A stretch of 64,000 bases of DNA from Arabidopsis thaliana (lineage: Eukaryota > Streptophyta > Magnoliopsida > Brassicales > Brassicaceae). Shown piece after piece: positions 47,975 to 58,946 of the stretch (position 1 is its first letter; every line of letters starts with the position of its first letter). Location: positions 4,960,001 through 5,024,000 of the forward strand of contig NC_003076.8 in the NCBI RefSeq assembly GCF_000001735.4. The letters run 5' to 3'. Both the position numbers and the translations under genes were made by a program. The notes under the pieces are model-generated. The model had not been told where the DNA came from. It worked only from the letters and a program-made list of their open reading frames with translations, and did no database searches.

Positions 47975-48577
47975 AGGACTGTTAATGCACGAATTAAACA
48001 AGTACGGGTGAGTCTCTGGGGAAGGTGAAGAATCAATCTCTAATCCACGAGCTGAACTTGAAGCCGGACAATCGACGGGCTGAAAGGCTTGTTGCGAACT
48101 GAGAGCATAGTTGAGGGCGCTACGAGGCGATGCTGTTTCGAGCTGGTGGTTCTGGTGAGCTGGCTCTTCTGGGCGAGCTGGATGATCTTCGATGAGCGGA
48201 CTTCTCTCGACGAGCCGACTTGTATCGATGAGCTGACTCTTCTGGGCGAGCTGGATGATCTTGACGAGGCGACTTCTCTCGACGAGCTGTCTTCTATCGA
48301 TGAGCTGGCTCTTCTGGGCGAACTGGATGATCTGGGCGAGCTGACTTGTGCTATCCTCTCTCCAGGTCCCGAAAAACGTCCCCTTTTTCCCGAGACTTTC
48401 TATTCCTTATTTATACCCGTCCGTATAGTAGGGTACGCAAGGCGAATTCCCGAGAATGCCCCTTTTCTACGCAGCCGAACTCACATCCCGACTAGGCCGG
48501 GCTTCGGCCTGCTGGGCCGTTATTCCTTGAAATGGGCCGGTTGATTACTGAGGCCCAATTGATGTATCAACAAGGAC
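47975..48577 (+). mobile_element. solo LTR of an LTR retrotransposon, with 5-bp target duplication
   Basis: A 593-bp block (47980-48572) begins TGTTAATG and ends TATCAACA (TG...CA with inverted TGTT/AACA ends), flanked on both sides by AGGAC (47975-47979 and 48573-48577). No primer-binding site, gag-pol or second LTR is nearby, so it is a solo LTR left by recombination. A TATA-like TTATTTATA at 48407-48415 suggests plus orientation. It is more GC-rich than its surroundings and contains a tandem repeat. A 151-codon ORF (48089-48544) lies wholly within it and is not evidence of a gene. Confidence 0.9.
48154..48350 (+). repeat. 72-73-bp tandem repeat within the solo LTR
   Basis: About 2.7 copies starting at 48154, 48227 and 48299, each opening G(G/A)TGAGCTGRCTCTTCTGGG followed by CGAGCTGGATGATCT and CTCTCGACGAGC-like text. 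Units share most positions. Confidence 0.85.
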
Positions 48578-49807
48578 TAAATATAAAATACTCCGAATGG
48601 TGGATTTGTAGAGGAACGTATACGCATGATAAAATACATAACATTTTTAAAAAATAATAGCGAAATTTTGGAATATTATTTTATGTACTTACTTATCGAA
48701 CATAATGAAAAAGACAAAAATCCCATGTGCAATAATTCTTTTTTCCTTTTTTTTTTTTTGGTGTCCATGTATGCAAATTGGAAAGCAGGCGAAGAAGAAA
48801 AACCGTAGGGACCAAAGTTGCACAAAATGGCAAAGAAAACGTGACATTGATTTGTATCTGGTTGGTCGACATTCCTTCGATAGACTCTCTCAATTATCAA
48901 TAAATAGAAAACCGATCAAATACCGATTTTAACCAGGCTTGGCTTGGAGATTTGAACACGACATTTTTTTTTTTTTTTTTTTTGAGTTCGACACGCAAAG
49001 ATGATCTTAGGCTTATGTGGAACCAACTACAACTTGTGTATTTCACCCATAAATATTTTTAAGAATATTCAGTTTTTGTTAACGATTCGGTTTTTTGGTT
49101 CTCGGATTGTAAAATACCAAACTCAGTTCAAACCGATTTATTTTGGTTTGAATTCAATTTTGGCACGGTTAGTTTACCATAGGCAAAAATTCTAACCATA
49201 AAGGAAATGTACATGCATGATTGGAGAACAATTTTCTATTCATCCACTAATTTCCTACAAACTTGACAATTTCTTTTAAATTTTCATCAGAAAAACGGTT
49301 TTGTTATGTAATTAACTAAACTACTCACAATATTTTTGTTTCTTCTGTTTTTATTTTCTTAACTATTTATTTTCTTTAACACATAATTTCTAAACTAATT
49401 TATTTTCCGATTTTAAACTCTTCTATTTTAATAGTTAAAAAACAAAAAATCTAGTCATCAACCCAACTTAATTTTGTAAGTTGCTGCAATTAAACACATA
49501 CATGTCTCGTTGGCAGAACTAATGTGAAGGCTGGGCCACGCAAGCCTACTAAATCTGGCCCATTTAAAATTAGGTGGTCCACACAGCTAGACATTTCCCC
49601 ACGTGTCAGACTTGTTTTTCATTAAAAAAAAAATTTTAATCTCTCATTCGAACAAAAAGGATTTATCGAAAAACAAATAAACCCTTTTTTAAGAAATCTG
49701 CGGAAAATGTGGAGAAAATCCACAAAAATGAAAAAACCCAACAAAAAAAAAAACGAACAAAACTGATTTCTTCTCTGTTTGGTATCAAAAGAGAAACCTC
49801 AGAAACA
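48578..49807. other. AT-rich intergenic region
   Basis: No gene seen. Two long T runs (about 48,750-48,761 and 48,963-48,983) without visible target duplications. The right end is the leader of the calmodulin-binding gene. Confidence 0.55.
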
Positions 49808-50172
49808 ATGAAAGGCGTCTCCTCCAAAAACCAAAAAGGTTAATTTTGTTCTTCATTTACGTCGAATGCTAGAAATGATTTGGGTTTATCTTGAAACGAA
49901 TAGACATTCAAAGTTTCATGAATTGGTAAACATACAAAGCTAAGGTTTTTCTATGCAAATGGTGATGGTGGATAGATATAGGGTTCTTGTTTAGTTTGCT
50001 TTAGTCTGAAATGTGTTTCTATGGTTTGATTGATTAATGTGCATCATATTCGTAATGTTTAGCTACAATGGTTTTTCTCAAAAGGATAGAGTTTTATGAT
50101 TCCTGAATCAAGCATTCTCTAACTTTCTTTGTTATTAACATTTTTGTAGTTATTGAATCTCTCTCTGGCTGA
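49808..50172 (+). promoter_or_regulatory. spliced upstream ORF of the calmodulin-binding gene
   Basis: ATG at 49808 begins a short ORF that is interrupted by an apparent leader intron (GT at 49839, AG at 50148-50149). After splicing it reads MKGVSSKNQKVIESLSG and stops at 50170-50172, 7 nt before the main ATG. The intron boundaries are inferred from consensus only. Confidence 0.45.
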
Positions 50173-50179
50173 TTGATTA

Positions 50180-51616
50180 ATGGCTGAGGAGACCGTACGT
50201 TTGCCTAATTCGCCGGATGTAAACATATCATGGAGAAGGATTTCTACTGGAAAACTGAGTTTTTTATACACTCAAGAGAAAGTTGTTCCTAATTATCTCA
50301 GATCTCCCACTGGTTCTTGTCATGATGCTTGTAAATACGGAAGGAAAGATGAATCTGAAGACAAGCCAAGAGTTCCACATCGCAAAAGGGTTAGCAGAAG
50401 CTTTTCTGGAGCTATAAACTTGGATTCACCACTGAGGAAGAAGGCATTGACAAAACCGCTGTTGAGTCCTTCTCGTAGATGTGATTCTGTTGGTGGCTTT
50501 GATCATGCGAAGAGCCAAGTTAGAAACTTTTCTAGCGGAGTTTGTGATGTTAAGAAGAGTCATGCAGATGGAACAAATGAAAAGGTAGTGTCTGTTTCTG
50601 AATCTAGGTTAGCTGATTCGACTAAGCGAAAGAAGAAGAAGAAGAAGACGGTCTATGTGTCTCGCGGAAGGGCTAAAGAGATTGTTGAACAAAAGAGGCG
50701 TGTCACTGCTTTAAAGCTGAAAGCTGTTGCACAAACTGCAGAGATTGCTCTTCGGCGTAGTACTGTGAAGAGAAAGAAGATGAATGGCGGATCAAAAGCT
50801 GCAGAACAAAAGAAGGCAGTTATGGCTTTAAGAAGAGCCTCAATGTCCTCAAAAGGCTGTTCTCGATGCTTGAAGACAAAGAAGGAGAGTAATAGCTTGA
50901 GTGTTCCTCTAAAGAAAACCAGGAAACATGTAGGTGACAAGTGTAAAGACTTGGTTGAAGAGAAAACTCTCTATGTTATTAAGATGGAAACAGTGGATGA
51001 GATTGTTGAATCTGAACTGAACCAGAGGTGTGTCATGGATTCACCTATTGATGATCCAAAGAGCGAAAAGAGCCAAGACAAAGGTGAGTGTATTGAGACT
51101 GAACATGAAGATGAGTCTTCTCAAGAAGAGGAAGACGAAGAAGAAGAAGATGAGAATGTGTCTGTCTCTGAAGATAAGAACACAACAAGGGAAGGAAAAA
51201 GCAAAGCCTTCTCAGCAGAATCCGCTATAACTGGCAATGCGATGAAACTGAGAATCAGAAGAGGAAAGATTATAGATTTTGGATCAGAAGGAAACAGTCC
51301 AAGAAAGCTCAAGTTCAAGAGAGGAAAAATCATTTCCGGAGCTGACACAACCTCGAAATCTGGTGGTAGGAGACGCTTAAAGACCAAAGGAACCAACTTA
51401 AGCAACGACAAGGAACAACAACGCAAACCCAGAGTTGTTCTGAAACACCAAGACACAGAGAAGAAGAGAGAATCAAGAGTGTTGTTGTTCAACAAAGTTA
51501 TTAAGGAAACAGCTAATAAGCTAGTACAGACTCGCAAGAGCAAAGTTAAGGCTTTAGTTGGTGCTTTCGAGTCTGTCATATCTCTCCAAGAAAAGACTTC
51601 TTCTGCAACAACATAA
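50180..51616 (+). CDS. plant calmodulin-binding-domain protein, 478 aa (AT5G15430-like)
   Basis: Single coding exon. The protein is very rich in Lys, Ser and Glu with no catalytic domain. Residues ~150-165 are a Lys run (KRKKKKKK) that may serve as a nuclear localisation signal; residues ~310-325 form an acidic stretch (EEEDEEEEDEN). The C-terminus carries the plant calmodulin-binding domain (Pfam CaM_binding type): LRIRRGKIID, LKFKRGKII, then RRLKTKGTN and the final amphipathic basic helix with TRKSKVKALVGAFESVISLQ. Family members bind calmodulin calcium-dependently through this end; cellular role not established from sequence. The start codon follows a likely leader intron. Confidence 0.88.
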   Translation: MAEETVRLPNSPDVNISWRRISTGKLSFLYTQEKVVPNYLRSPTGSCHDACKYGRKDESEDKPRVPHRKRVSRSFSGAINLDSPLRKKALTKPLLSPSRRCDSVGGFDHAKSQVRNFSSGVCDVKKSHADGTNEKVVSVSESRLADSTKRKKKKKKTVYVSRGRAKEIVEQKRRVTALKLKAVAQTAEIALRRSTVKRKKMNGGSKAAEQKKAVMALRRASMSSKGCSRCLKTKKESNSLSVPLKKTRKHVGDKCKDLVEEKTLYVIKMETVDEIVESELNQRCVMDSPIDDPKSEKSQDKGECIETEHEDESSQEEEDEEEEDENVSVSEDKNTTREGKSKAFSAESAITGNAMKLRIRRGKIIDFGSEGNSPRKLKFKRGKIISGADTTSKSGGRRRLKTKGTNLSNDKEQQRKPRVVLKHQDTEKKRESRVLLFNKVIKETANKLVQTRKSKVKALVGAFESVISLQEKTSSATT

Positions 51617-53157
51617 ACACATAAAAATGATTATACTCACAAGAATCTCTAACTAAATAATCTTTTATTTTTTCTTCACTTGTATTTATGTATGTATGTA
51701 AACATATGTAGAGTTTGTAAGAGTGCAATGACTCACATAAGATTCTACAATTTGTGGGAGTTATTATGTGTTATCGAATTTCTAACTGTTGTCTTTCCAA
51801 GAATTGACTAAGAAGGTTATGTTTTAAACTTTTGTAACTATAGTTACAATCTGTGAGTACCAAACAAAACTAGGGGCTGAAAAGAAATATAAAACCAGAC
51901 CCCACGCTCACGCCGTCCTTTAAATGCCATTGACTATGTAGATTCTTTAGCCAACGTGTCATATCTTTAGTGGTTATTGTCGTTTACCTCTATCACAGAC
52001 TGTCACTCTACCATTCCTTGACTTAAATTAATTTTCCTTTCTTCTCTGCTACATGGAGTAGAAAAAATTAAAGCTTTGAGATTTCTTTCCTTATCGATTT
52101 TTCTCTCCGCGAATTGTTCGTTGTTTTCTTCTGGCACCTGATTCTCATCTTCTTTCTTGTGGAATCTGGGTTTTGTTGCGGAGTTTTCGAGGTTCCTCAT
52201 TCGTTGCTTCTGTTGAAACTCTCTTTTTTTTTTGGGTGGTTTACTTTGTTTTTTTGTTGTTGTTGCTTTCAACCTTTAAATGCCCTAATTTTGAGGTTCT
52301 AGTTGTGGTTTTTAAGATTAGGAGCAGAAGCCCTTTCGACTAAAGTTCATGTTAGCTGCAATTTGCTGAAGTATTCACAGTTTTGTTCTGGTAAAGTTCA
52401 TCTCTTTACTCTTTTTTAAGATCTTTGTGTGTTCTAGTTTGTGGCGTTTTTCTGTATGTGATGACTAGAGATGGGTTTTCAGGAAAAGGATTTAGTGTTC
52501 AGATTTCACTGGATTTTCAATAAGAGTCTTGTTCGTGATGTCGTTTTATAGATCTGAGTTACATTGTGGGTGTTGCCTTTGAAGGTCTTGAGCTACTTTG
52601 ACTTCATTTTGATTGATCTTAGATAATGATGATGGAAAGAAAATGAATTCAGAGTCATTACTGGTCCCTGCGTTTTGCTTGATAAGAAGTAATATCAAGA
52701 GATCATTCAATCATCTGAAGTTTCTCTTTTTCTCTTAGCATCATTTTCTGCTGATAAGAGACTTCATAGTAGTGACTGAGACTTTGTGTTTTGTGAAATG
52801 TGGGTAAAGGATGCTTTTTGTGTTAATTTCGGTGCGTCTTATTGATTGTTTCGCCATCAATCTAGCTTTGCTCAATTCTTCTTTTCCCACAAGCTCTCTC
52901 TGGTTCAGTTTCTCTGTACGTTTTGGATGTTATGGGGCTTGTTTTGAATATGGTTTAGTGGGTTGTCTCATTTCTTGTGGAGTCTGTATCACGTCGTGAT
53001 GCTTATTATGTTTATGCCCAATAATTCTGTGGATTTAGAAACTGTTTGCTTATGAATCTCAAGTTTAGTGTGGTATTAGGGAACTGATGGATCTCAATTT
53101 CTCTCTTTTTAGTTGGAAGCTCTATGTGTTTCCTTCTGTGATTGAAACACAGAGAGA
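51617..53157. other. intergenic and EDL1 5' leader
   Basis: 3' UTR of the preceding gene, then T-rich DNA. From about 52,050 the sequence looks like a transcribed leader, probably with a long intron (52,390 to about 53,090), but I cannot fix the splice sites. No separate gene. Confidence 0.5.
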
Positions 53158-54131
53158 ATGATTTTACCAAAGCAGTATTGTTGCACACACTCGCCGAGCT
53201 GCCAATGCACCAAAGGCCATTTAAACGAAGACGTGTTGTTATTAGTGTTCCAACATTTGAATTGGAATCCGAAATTAGTTGCAACACTTTCCTGTGTATG
53301 CAGATGGTTTGATGATTTCGCCAAACGGGTACTATGGAAAGAGTTTTGCAAGACTCGTGCCCCAAAAATGATGCTTGATTTGCAGTCTAGCGGTAGTCAC
53401 TGCATTGACGGTAACTGGCGAGCCCTTGGGAAGCTTCTCATCTACTGCTCAGGATGTACACAAGGTGGTCTTTTCAATAGCTCTGTTCAAATCCCAGGCC
53501 ACTTTGTTTATAGAACCCGGTTCTCAAGAACATTAGGAAGAAGCCTCCTTCCGCCTCAGTGTAGAACTGATGTACTCTATGTTTGTGATCCATGCGAGCA
53601 TCTTGACCAAGGAGAAGAAGGCGACGTGGGTTTGTTCCGTGGGATTTTCAAGTCATTCCCAACATCGAAAGTTCGGAAAGTGATCATTAACAAGGCGGTT
53701 CCTTTTCATCCATCCGAGGTTTGCCCGTATTGTAAAGCTAAGCTATGGAGCATGCTACAAGCTAAGATAATACCTCAGAGTGCCTGCATTCGTTTGGAAG
53801 CTTATGAAGACTGCATTGAGTATTTTGTTTGCCTTAATGGACATTTGCTGGGTATCTGCACTCTCGCGCCTTTGTCTGATTCAGAGGATGCAATTCCAAG
53901 CGAAGATAACAATCACACAGAGAAGAAACAAGGTCTTTTATCTTTCCTGTAAATTACAAATCAGCTTTTTTTGTCTGACAACAGCAAAGTTCTAACTTGT
54001 TTTTTCTGTTGTTTTTTTTTGCAGACAATGGCTTTCCTAGAGAGAACGTATTGAAAAGGAGAAATTCTTTGTTGGGTGGAAGTGAAAATGGACCTCCGCC
54101 GCAAAAACGACTGACCAATCCTAATCAGTGA
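53158..54131 (+). CDS. EDL1: EID1-like F-box protein EDL1
   Basis: Two exons (53158-53932, 54025-54131) give 293 aa. After a Cys-rich start (QYCCTHSPSCQCTKGH) comes an F-box around residues 20-60 (LNEDVLLLVFQHLNWNPKLVATLSCVCRWF), which binds SKP1/ASK in SCF ubiquitin ligases. The remainder contains conserved blocks with paired cysteines (CSGCTQGGLF, YVCDPCEHLDQGEEGD, PSEVCPYCKAKLW) typical of the EID1 family, which modulates phytochrome A signalling; no WD40, LRR or Kelch repeats. The C-terminus is basic (KRRNSLLGG, PPPQKRL). Specific role of this member not deducible. Its stop lies 267 bp from the stop of convergent CLPB3. Confidence 0.9.
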
Positions 54132-54398
54132 AACATCTGTAAATTTGTGTACTACTGCTAAATTTATTGTATCTGCAGAGATTCTTCAACATTCATATAC
54201 AGTCAAATTATGATCAACAATTTTCATAACCTCTGGACCTTTGAGACATCAGTACAATGACTCATAAGCTTATGATTTATATAAACTCTCACATTGAGAT
54301 AAATATTATCAGTCTTTTGTGACAAGTAACTCACTAGAAGTTCTGTACTGAAAAGTCTGAATCTTCTTGGGCTCCAAAAGGTTGCATTTTCAACTACT

Positions 54399-57300
54399 CT
54401 ATTTTGAGAAAGCTGCTTCTTCTTGTTCAGCATCTGCTGTTTCTGACTCAATCTTCTTGAATGTGAGCTTTTGCTGAGGTAACTGGCCATTGGAGAACGC
54501 TGTGACCTCGGTATCGATCAAAATGCCATCTTCCTCCTTGAAATCTCCTCTCAAGATACCCTTAGCAAGCTCATTCTCAATGTTTTGCTGTATCACACGC
54601 TTAACAGGTCTAGCTCCATAGTTTGGATCATACCCTAGGCTTCCAAGAAGATCGACTGCTGCATCCGTGATGTTTATCTTCATTTTCCTGTCTGCAATTC
54701 GCTTCTGCACACGTGCCAGCTGTAGAAAGAAAGATTCAATCAGGGTTTTGAATAACAGTTCTTTGTATTGCCATGGAAAAAAACTTCAACTCTGATCAAA
54801 TCCTTTTTTAAAACAGTCTTATCTTCCTTAATTTTGTGAAGAGATGGCCAAGAAGTAATCTTTCGAATGCTATTAGAATCAAAAGTATGTTATACGTTCA
54901 ATGGAAAAGTAGATTGTATTAGATGTTAAACTATTCACTAACGAGCATTTTAAAGCAAAATCCAATCTAACTATCCAATTGCCTCCAGAAGCTAACTCTT
55001 TTCGATATCAGACTTTTAATGTCATCAGCTTAATCAATTTTGCAATTTTCAAATGAAAGAAACATACCTGTAACCGGACAATGCGGTTGATCTGCTCGCG
55101 GTCAAGAGGTTTGAAAACTATATACTCATCAACCCTATTCATGAATTCAGGACGAAAGATTGACCTTGCAGCATTCATCACTCTCTCTTTAATCGTTTCA
55201 TAAGAGAGCTCATTAGCATCATCATCTGTGTTGTTCAGAATAAACTGCGAACCAACATTTGAGGTCATAATAATGACGGTATTGGTGAAACTCACTGTAC
55301 GTCCTTGAGAATCTGTGACTCGCCCATCGTCCAAGATTTGGAGAAACACATTGAAGACATCTCCATGAGCTTTCTCAATCTCATCAAATAGAATGACCGA
55401 ATAAGGCCTTCTTCTAACCGTTTCTGTTAACTGTCCTCCTTCTTCGTAACCAACATATCCAGGTGGAGCTCCAATGAGCCTAGACACCGCATGCTTCTCC
55501 ATGTATTCACTCATGTCAATTCTCACTAAAGCTTCTTCAGTGTTGAACATATAAGAAGCAAGTGCTTTGGCTAGCTCTGTTTTACCAACACCAGTTGGTC
55601 CCATAAACATGAAACTAGCTATAGGACGGCCTGGATCCGAAAGACCAGCTCTTGATCGTTGGATTGCTTCAGCTACCGCAGTCACTGCTGGGTTTTGACC
55701 GACTACTCTTTTATGCAATTCTTCTTCCAAATGTAGAAGCTTATCTCGTTCAGACTGTTGAAGTTTTGATACCGGGATTCCAGTCCATTTACTCACAATC
55801 TCGGCGATATCGCTACCCAAAACCTCTTCTCTGAACATAGATTTCCCAGAGCTTAAGTACTCGTTCAGCTCTTTCTCTGCTTCATTAAGCTGTCGCTGCA
55901 ATGAGTTTAAGCTTCCGTATTTGAGCTCAGCTGCACGGTTGAGATCGTATTCACGTTCCGCCTGCTGGATCTCGAGGTTTACTCGATCAATCTCCTCTTT
56001 AATCGACTGAAGACGGGACATAACAGACCTCTCGTGCTCCCACTGTTCAGTTAACTCAGCTTGTTTCTCCTTTAATAGCACTAACTCAGTTTCAATTCGA
56101 TTCAATCTCTCTCTAGAAGCTTTGTCTGTATCATTGGTAAGTGAAAGCCTCTCCATTTCAAGCTTTATTACCGAACGGTCAAGCTCGTCAAGAGCTGTAG
56201 GTTTCGAAGTGATTTCCATTTTCAATTTGGCTGCCGCTTCATCGACCAAGTCAATTGCTAGAACACCAATTACCAAATCAGTTAGTAACACTGTCTATTA
56301 ATGAAGATAATATAATAAAATGGGAATAGCAAAGTATAAACCTTTATCGGGTAGAAACCGGCCACTGATGTAACGGTCTGAGAGGATAGCAGCTTCCACT
56401 AGAGCACTATCTGAGATGCGAACTCCATGATGTAGTTCATACCTTTCCCGCAAACCACGGAGAATAGAAATCGTGTCTTCAACCGTAGGTTGATCAACAT
56501 AAACCTGTTGAAACCTACGCTCCAAGGCTGGATCTTTCTCTATGTATTTCCTATATTCATCAAGCGTGGTTGCACCGATACAACGTAACTCGCCTCGGCC
56601 CAGCATCGGTTTCAGCAGATTACCAGCATCCATGGCCCCATTAGTCGCACCTGAAAGCAAAAGAATCAATTACAAATCATTGCAAGAAAATGTATAAACC
56701 GTTTCCAAACAATCAAAGGAAATTTGCATACCTGCACCAACAACTGTATGGATCTCATCGATGAACAAAATGATTTGGCCTTCTGAGTCTGTGACTTCCT
56801 TAAGCACAGCTTTTAGTCTGTCTTCGAATTCTCCCCGATACTTTGCTCCAGCAATGAGAGCACCCATATCAAGAGATATCAACTGAAAAGAAACCAAAGA
56901 ACGGTTAAATCAGTGGTTATCCAAATTGTTAAAAACAGAAAAAGAAACAGTTTGATAAGTATTTGAATACCTTTCTGTTCATCAATGCTTGAGGTACATC
57001 TCCTTGCACAATCCTCTGAGCAAGTCTGATTCAAAAGTGGAGATGCAATATCTTAGCATTACATACACATATGTGCAACTTCTGAATCTTTTGATGATAA
57101 CTTACCCTTCTGAAATTGCAGTTTTACCAACACCTGGTTCACCGATCAACACAGGGTTGTTCTTTGTTCTCCTTGAGAGAATCTGAATGCATCTTCGGAT
57201 CTCGTCATCTCTACCTATCACAGGATCTAGTTTTCCCTCTCTTGCCATTGCTGTCAAGTCTTTTCCATACTTCTCCAACGCCTCATACTTGCCTTCCGGA

Positions 57301-58255
57301 TCTGTCAAACATGATCATTAACTCTCTTATCCACTAAATTATGCAATCAAATTATAAACTATCAACCTCAAATGTGGTTACTAACCTTGGTCAATGACTG
57401 ATTGTTTCCCTCTAATGGATTCAATTGCAGATTTCAAGCTCCTCTCTGATATCTGAAAATCCTTAAACAACTGTTTCCCAAACCGCTTATCATCAGCAAA
57501 AGCAAGAACCAAATGCTCCACTGACACATAAGAGTCCTTTAAATCTTTCTTAAACTGTCTTGCTCTCTGGAACAGAGCTTCCAAATCACGCCCCAACATC
57601 GAACCAGCAGCATCTCCATACACCTGAAATCACAAACTTAATTTTCATTAGCCTCACAAACAAAGAAACAACAAATATCAAACCCTTAAAGACATTACAT
57701 TACCTTTGGTTGGCGTTGAATGAACTTCTCTGTTGCTTCTAGAACCTTTGTGTTATCCACACCGATCTTAGAGAAAATCCTACGAGCTAAACCATTCTTC
57801 TGCTCCAAAAGAGCTTTCATTAGATGCTCTGTCTCCACAATCTGTTGCTTATTCTCTTTTGCAACATCTGGTGACGAAACTATCGATTGCCACGCCATTT
57901 CTGTGAATTCTTGCTGTGTAAGCTATACAAACATCAAACCCAAATTAGCAATCCAGTACAGTAAAATCCTTCCAGTGTCAATTCCAGATTTGTGATTACT
58001 TAAAAATCCTAAAGTTTCAGACTTTACCCTTCCATTAGAAGAAGAAGCTTCACATCGGACAACGAACGGCCGATGATCAAGCCGCCGTGTGAGCCTCGCG
58101 CTCTGCTTTAATTTGAGAGATTTGAAGGAACTAGGCTTCGCCGGAAAAGCCGCAGAAGGTTGAAGATGAGAAAACGAATAAATCCTTCGAGTCTCCGTTC
58201 CTACACTGACTACACCACTAAACGCCGCCGTAGCAGTCGTCGTAGCCGTCGCCAT
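54399..58255 (-). CDS. CLPB3: plastid Hsp100/ClpB chaperone CLPB3 (APG6)
   Basis: Nine exons: 58255-58028, 57922-57704, 57623-57386, 57301-57106, 57025-56971, 56882-56732, 56650-56342, 56257-55068, 54719-54399; 968 aa exactly. A chloroplast transit peptide comes first ([16 protein letters not shown], Ser/Ala/Thr-rich, few acidic residues). The Clp N-domain follows, then NBD1 (Walker A GEPGVGKT, Walker B ILFIDEIH), the coiled-coil middle domain characteristic of ClpB disaggregases ([19 protein letters not shown] onward), and NBD2 ([17 protein letters not shown]) with pore-loop and sensor residues intact. ClpB threads aggregated proteins through its hexameric ring using ATP, together with Hsp70. 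CLPB3 is needed for chloroplast development and heat tolerance (literature). Confidence 0.97.
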
Positions 58256-58468
58256 TAGCTCGGAAATTTAAGAACAGCAAGCAATTGAAAAAGGAAGATC
58301 AAATACAACAGGTAGTTTAGCACAAATCCACCAAAACGGCGAGATGTTTACTTAAGAAATCAGCAAAGAGAAACGCTTTTGCTTTCTCGTGTAGTTTTAG
58401 CGAGAACCAAGAGAAAAGGTGAAGTAGAAAACTAATAAAGAAGAAGAAGAAGTTGCTAAACGACGCCG

Positions 58469-58486
58469 GAGTCTTCGTGAACCATC
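58469..58486. promoter_or_regulatory. heat-shock-element-like site upstream of CLPB3
   Basis: GAG-tc-TTC-gt-GAA-cc-ATC: four 5-bp units in correct alternation, two perfect (TTC, GAA) and two with one mismatch. It lies about 215-230 bp upstream of the CLPB3 ATG, so it may be in the core promoter. HSE sites bind heat-shock factors. Confidence 0.5.
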
Positions 58487-58518
58487 GGGATGTACTTACT
58501 ACTGAGACCTTCTTCTGA

Positions 58519-58524
58519 CACGTG
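58519..58524. promoter_or_regulatory. G-box CACGTG upstream of CLPB3
   Basis: Perfect palindromic CACGTG (in TGACACGTGTTC), about 265 bp upstream of the ATG. Bound by bZIP/bHLH factors in plants; functional use here is inferred only. Confidence 0.4.
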
Positions 58525-58946
58525 TTCACTCTCAGAAAACTTAGGATTTTTCGAAGTAGAATTAATATGAACCGTCCAAAAATATAGCAGAAAATAATAA
58601 TTAATATATAGTTTCCCGAATTTTGGGCCGTTGATAACGAGATTGGCCCACTACGACTGTTAACAGAAACCAAACATTGTTAACCACGGAAATTATGTCA
58701 AGTTATATTTCGTGATGATTCACTTTATTCCGTGCAAATTTGTTTGTTACCTAATAATTTCCACGGTGTTGCGAATCCGAAATACAATAGAAACCAAACC
58801 TCAAGCGATCAAAAAGCCAATCATGTCATGTCATGTCAGAAAAAAGAATTACAAGGAACAAGAGCAAAAGGTATTGAAGAAGGCTCAAGAACAGAATGTG
58901 AATCTCCCAAGCTTTTTTAACTCTCTCTACTTGTCTTGCACAATTG

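Larger units (their letters stand above)
58256..58946. other. intergenic between CLPB3 and MUB2
   Basis: CLPB3 leader and promoter (with the sites above) and MUB2 3' UTR. No gene. Confidence 0.55.

Noticed and set aside
48963-48983. T run as a second retroposon tail near the solo LTR
   Set aside because: I could not find a target duplication or a far boundary.
50653-51579. Long antisense ORFs in the calmodulin-binding gene
   Set aside because: They arise from Lys/Glu-rich codons read on the opposite strand (Phe/Leu/Ser-rich).
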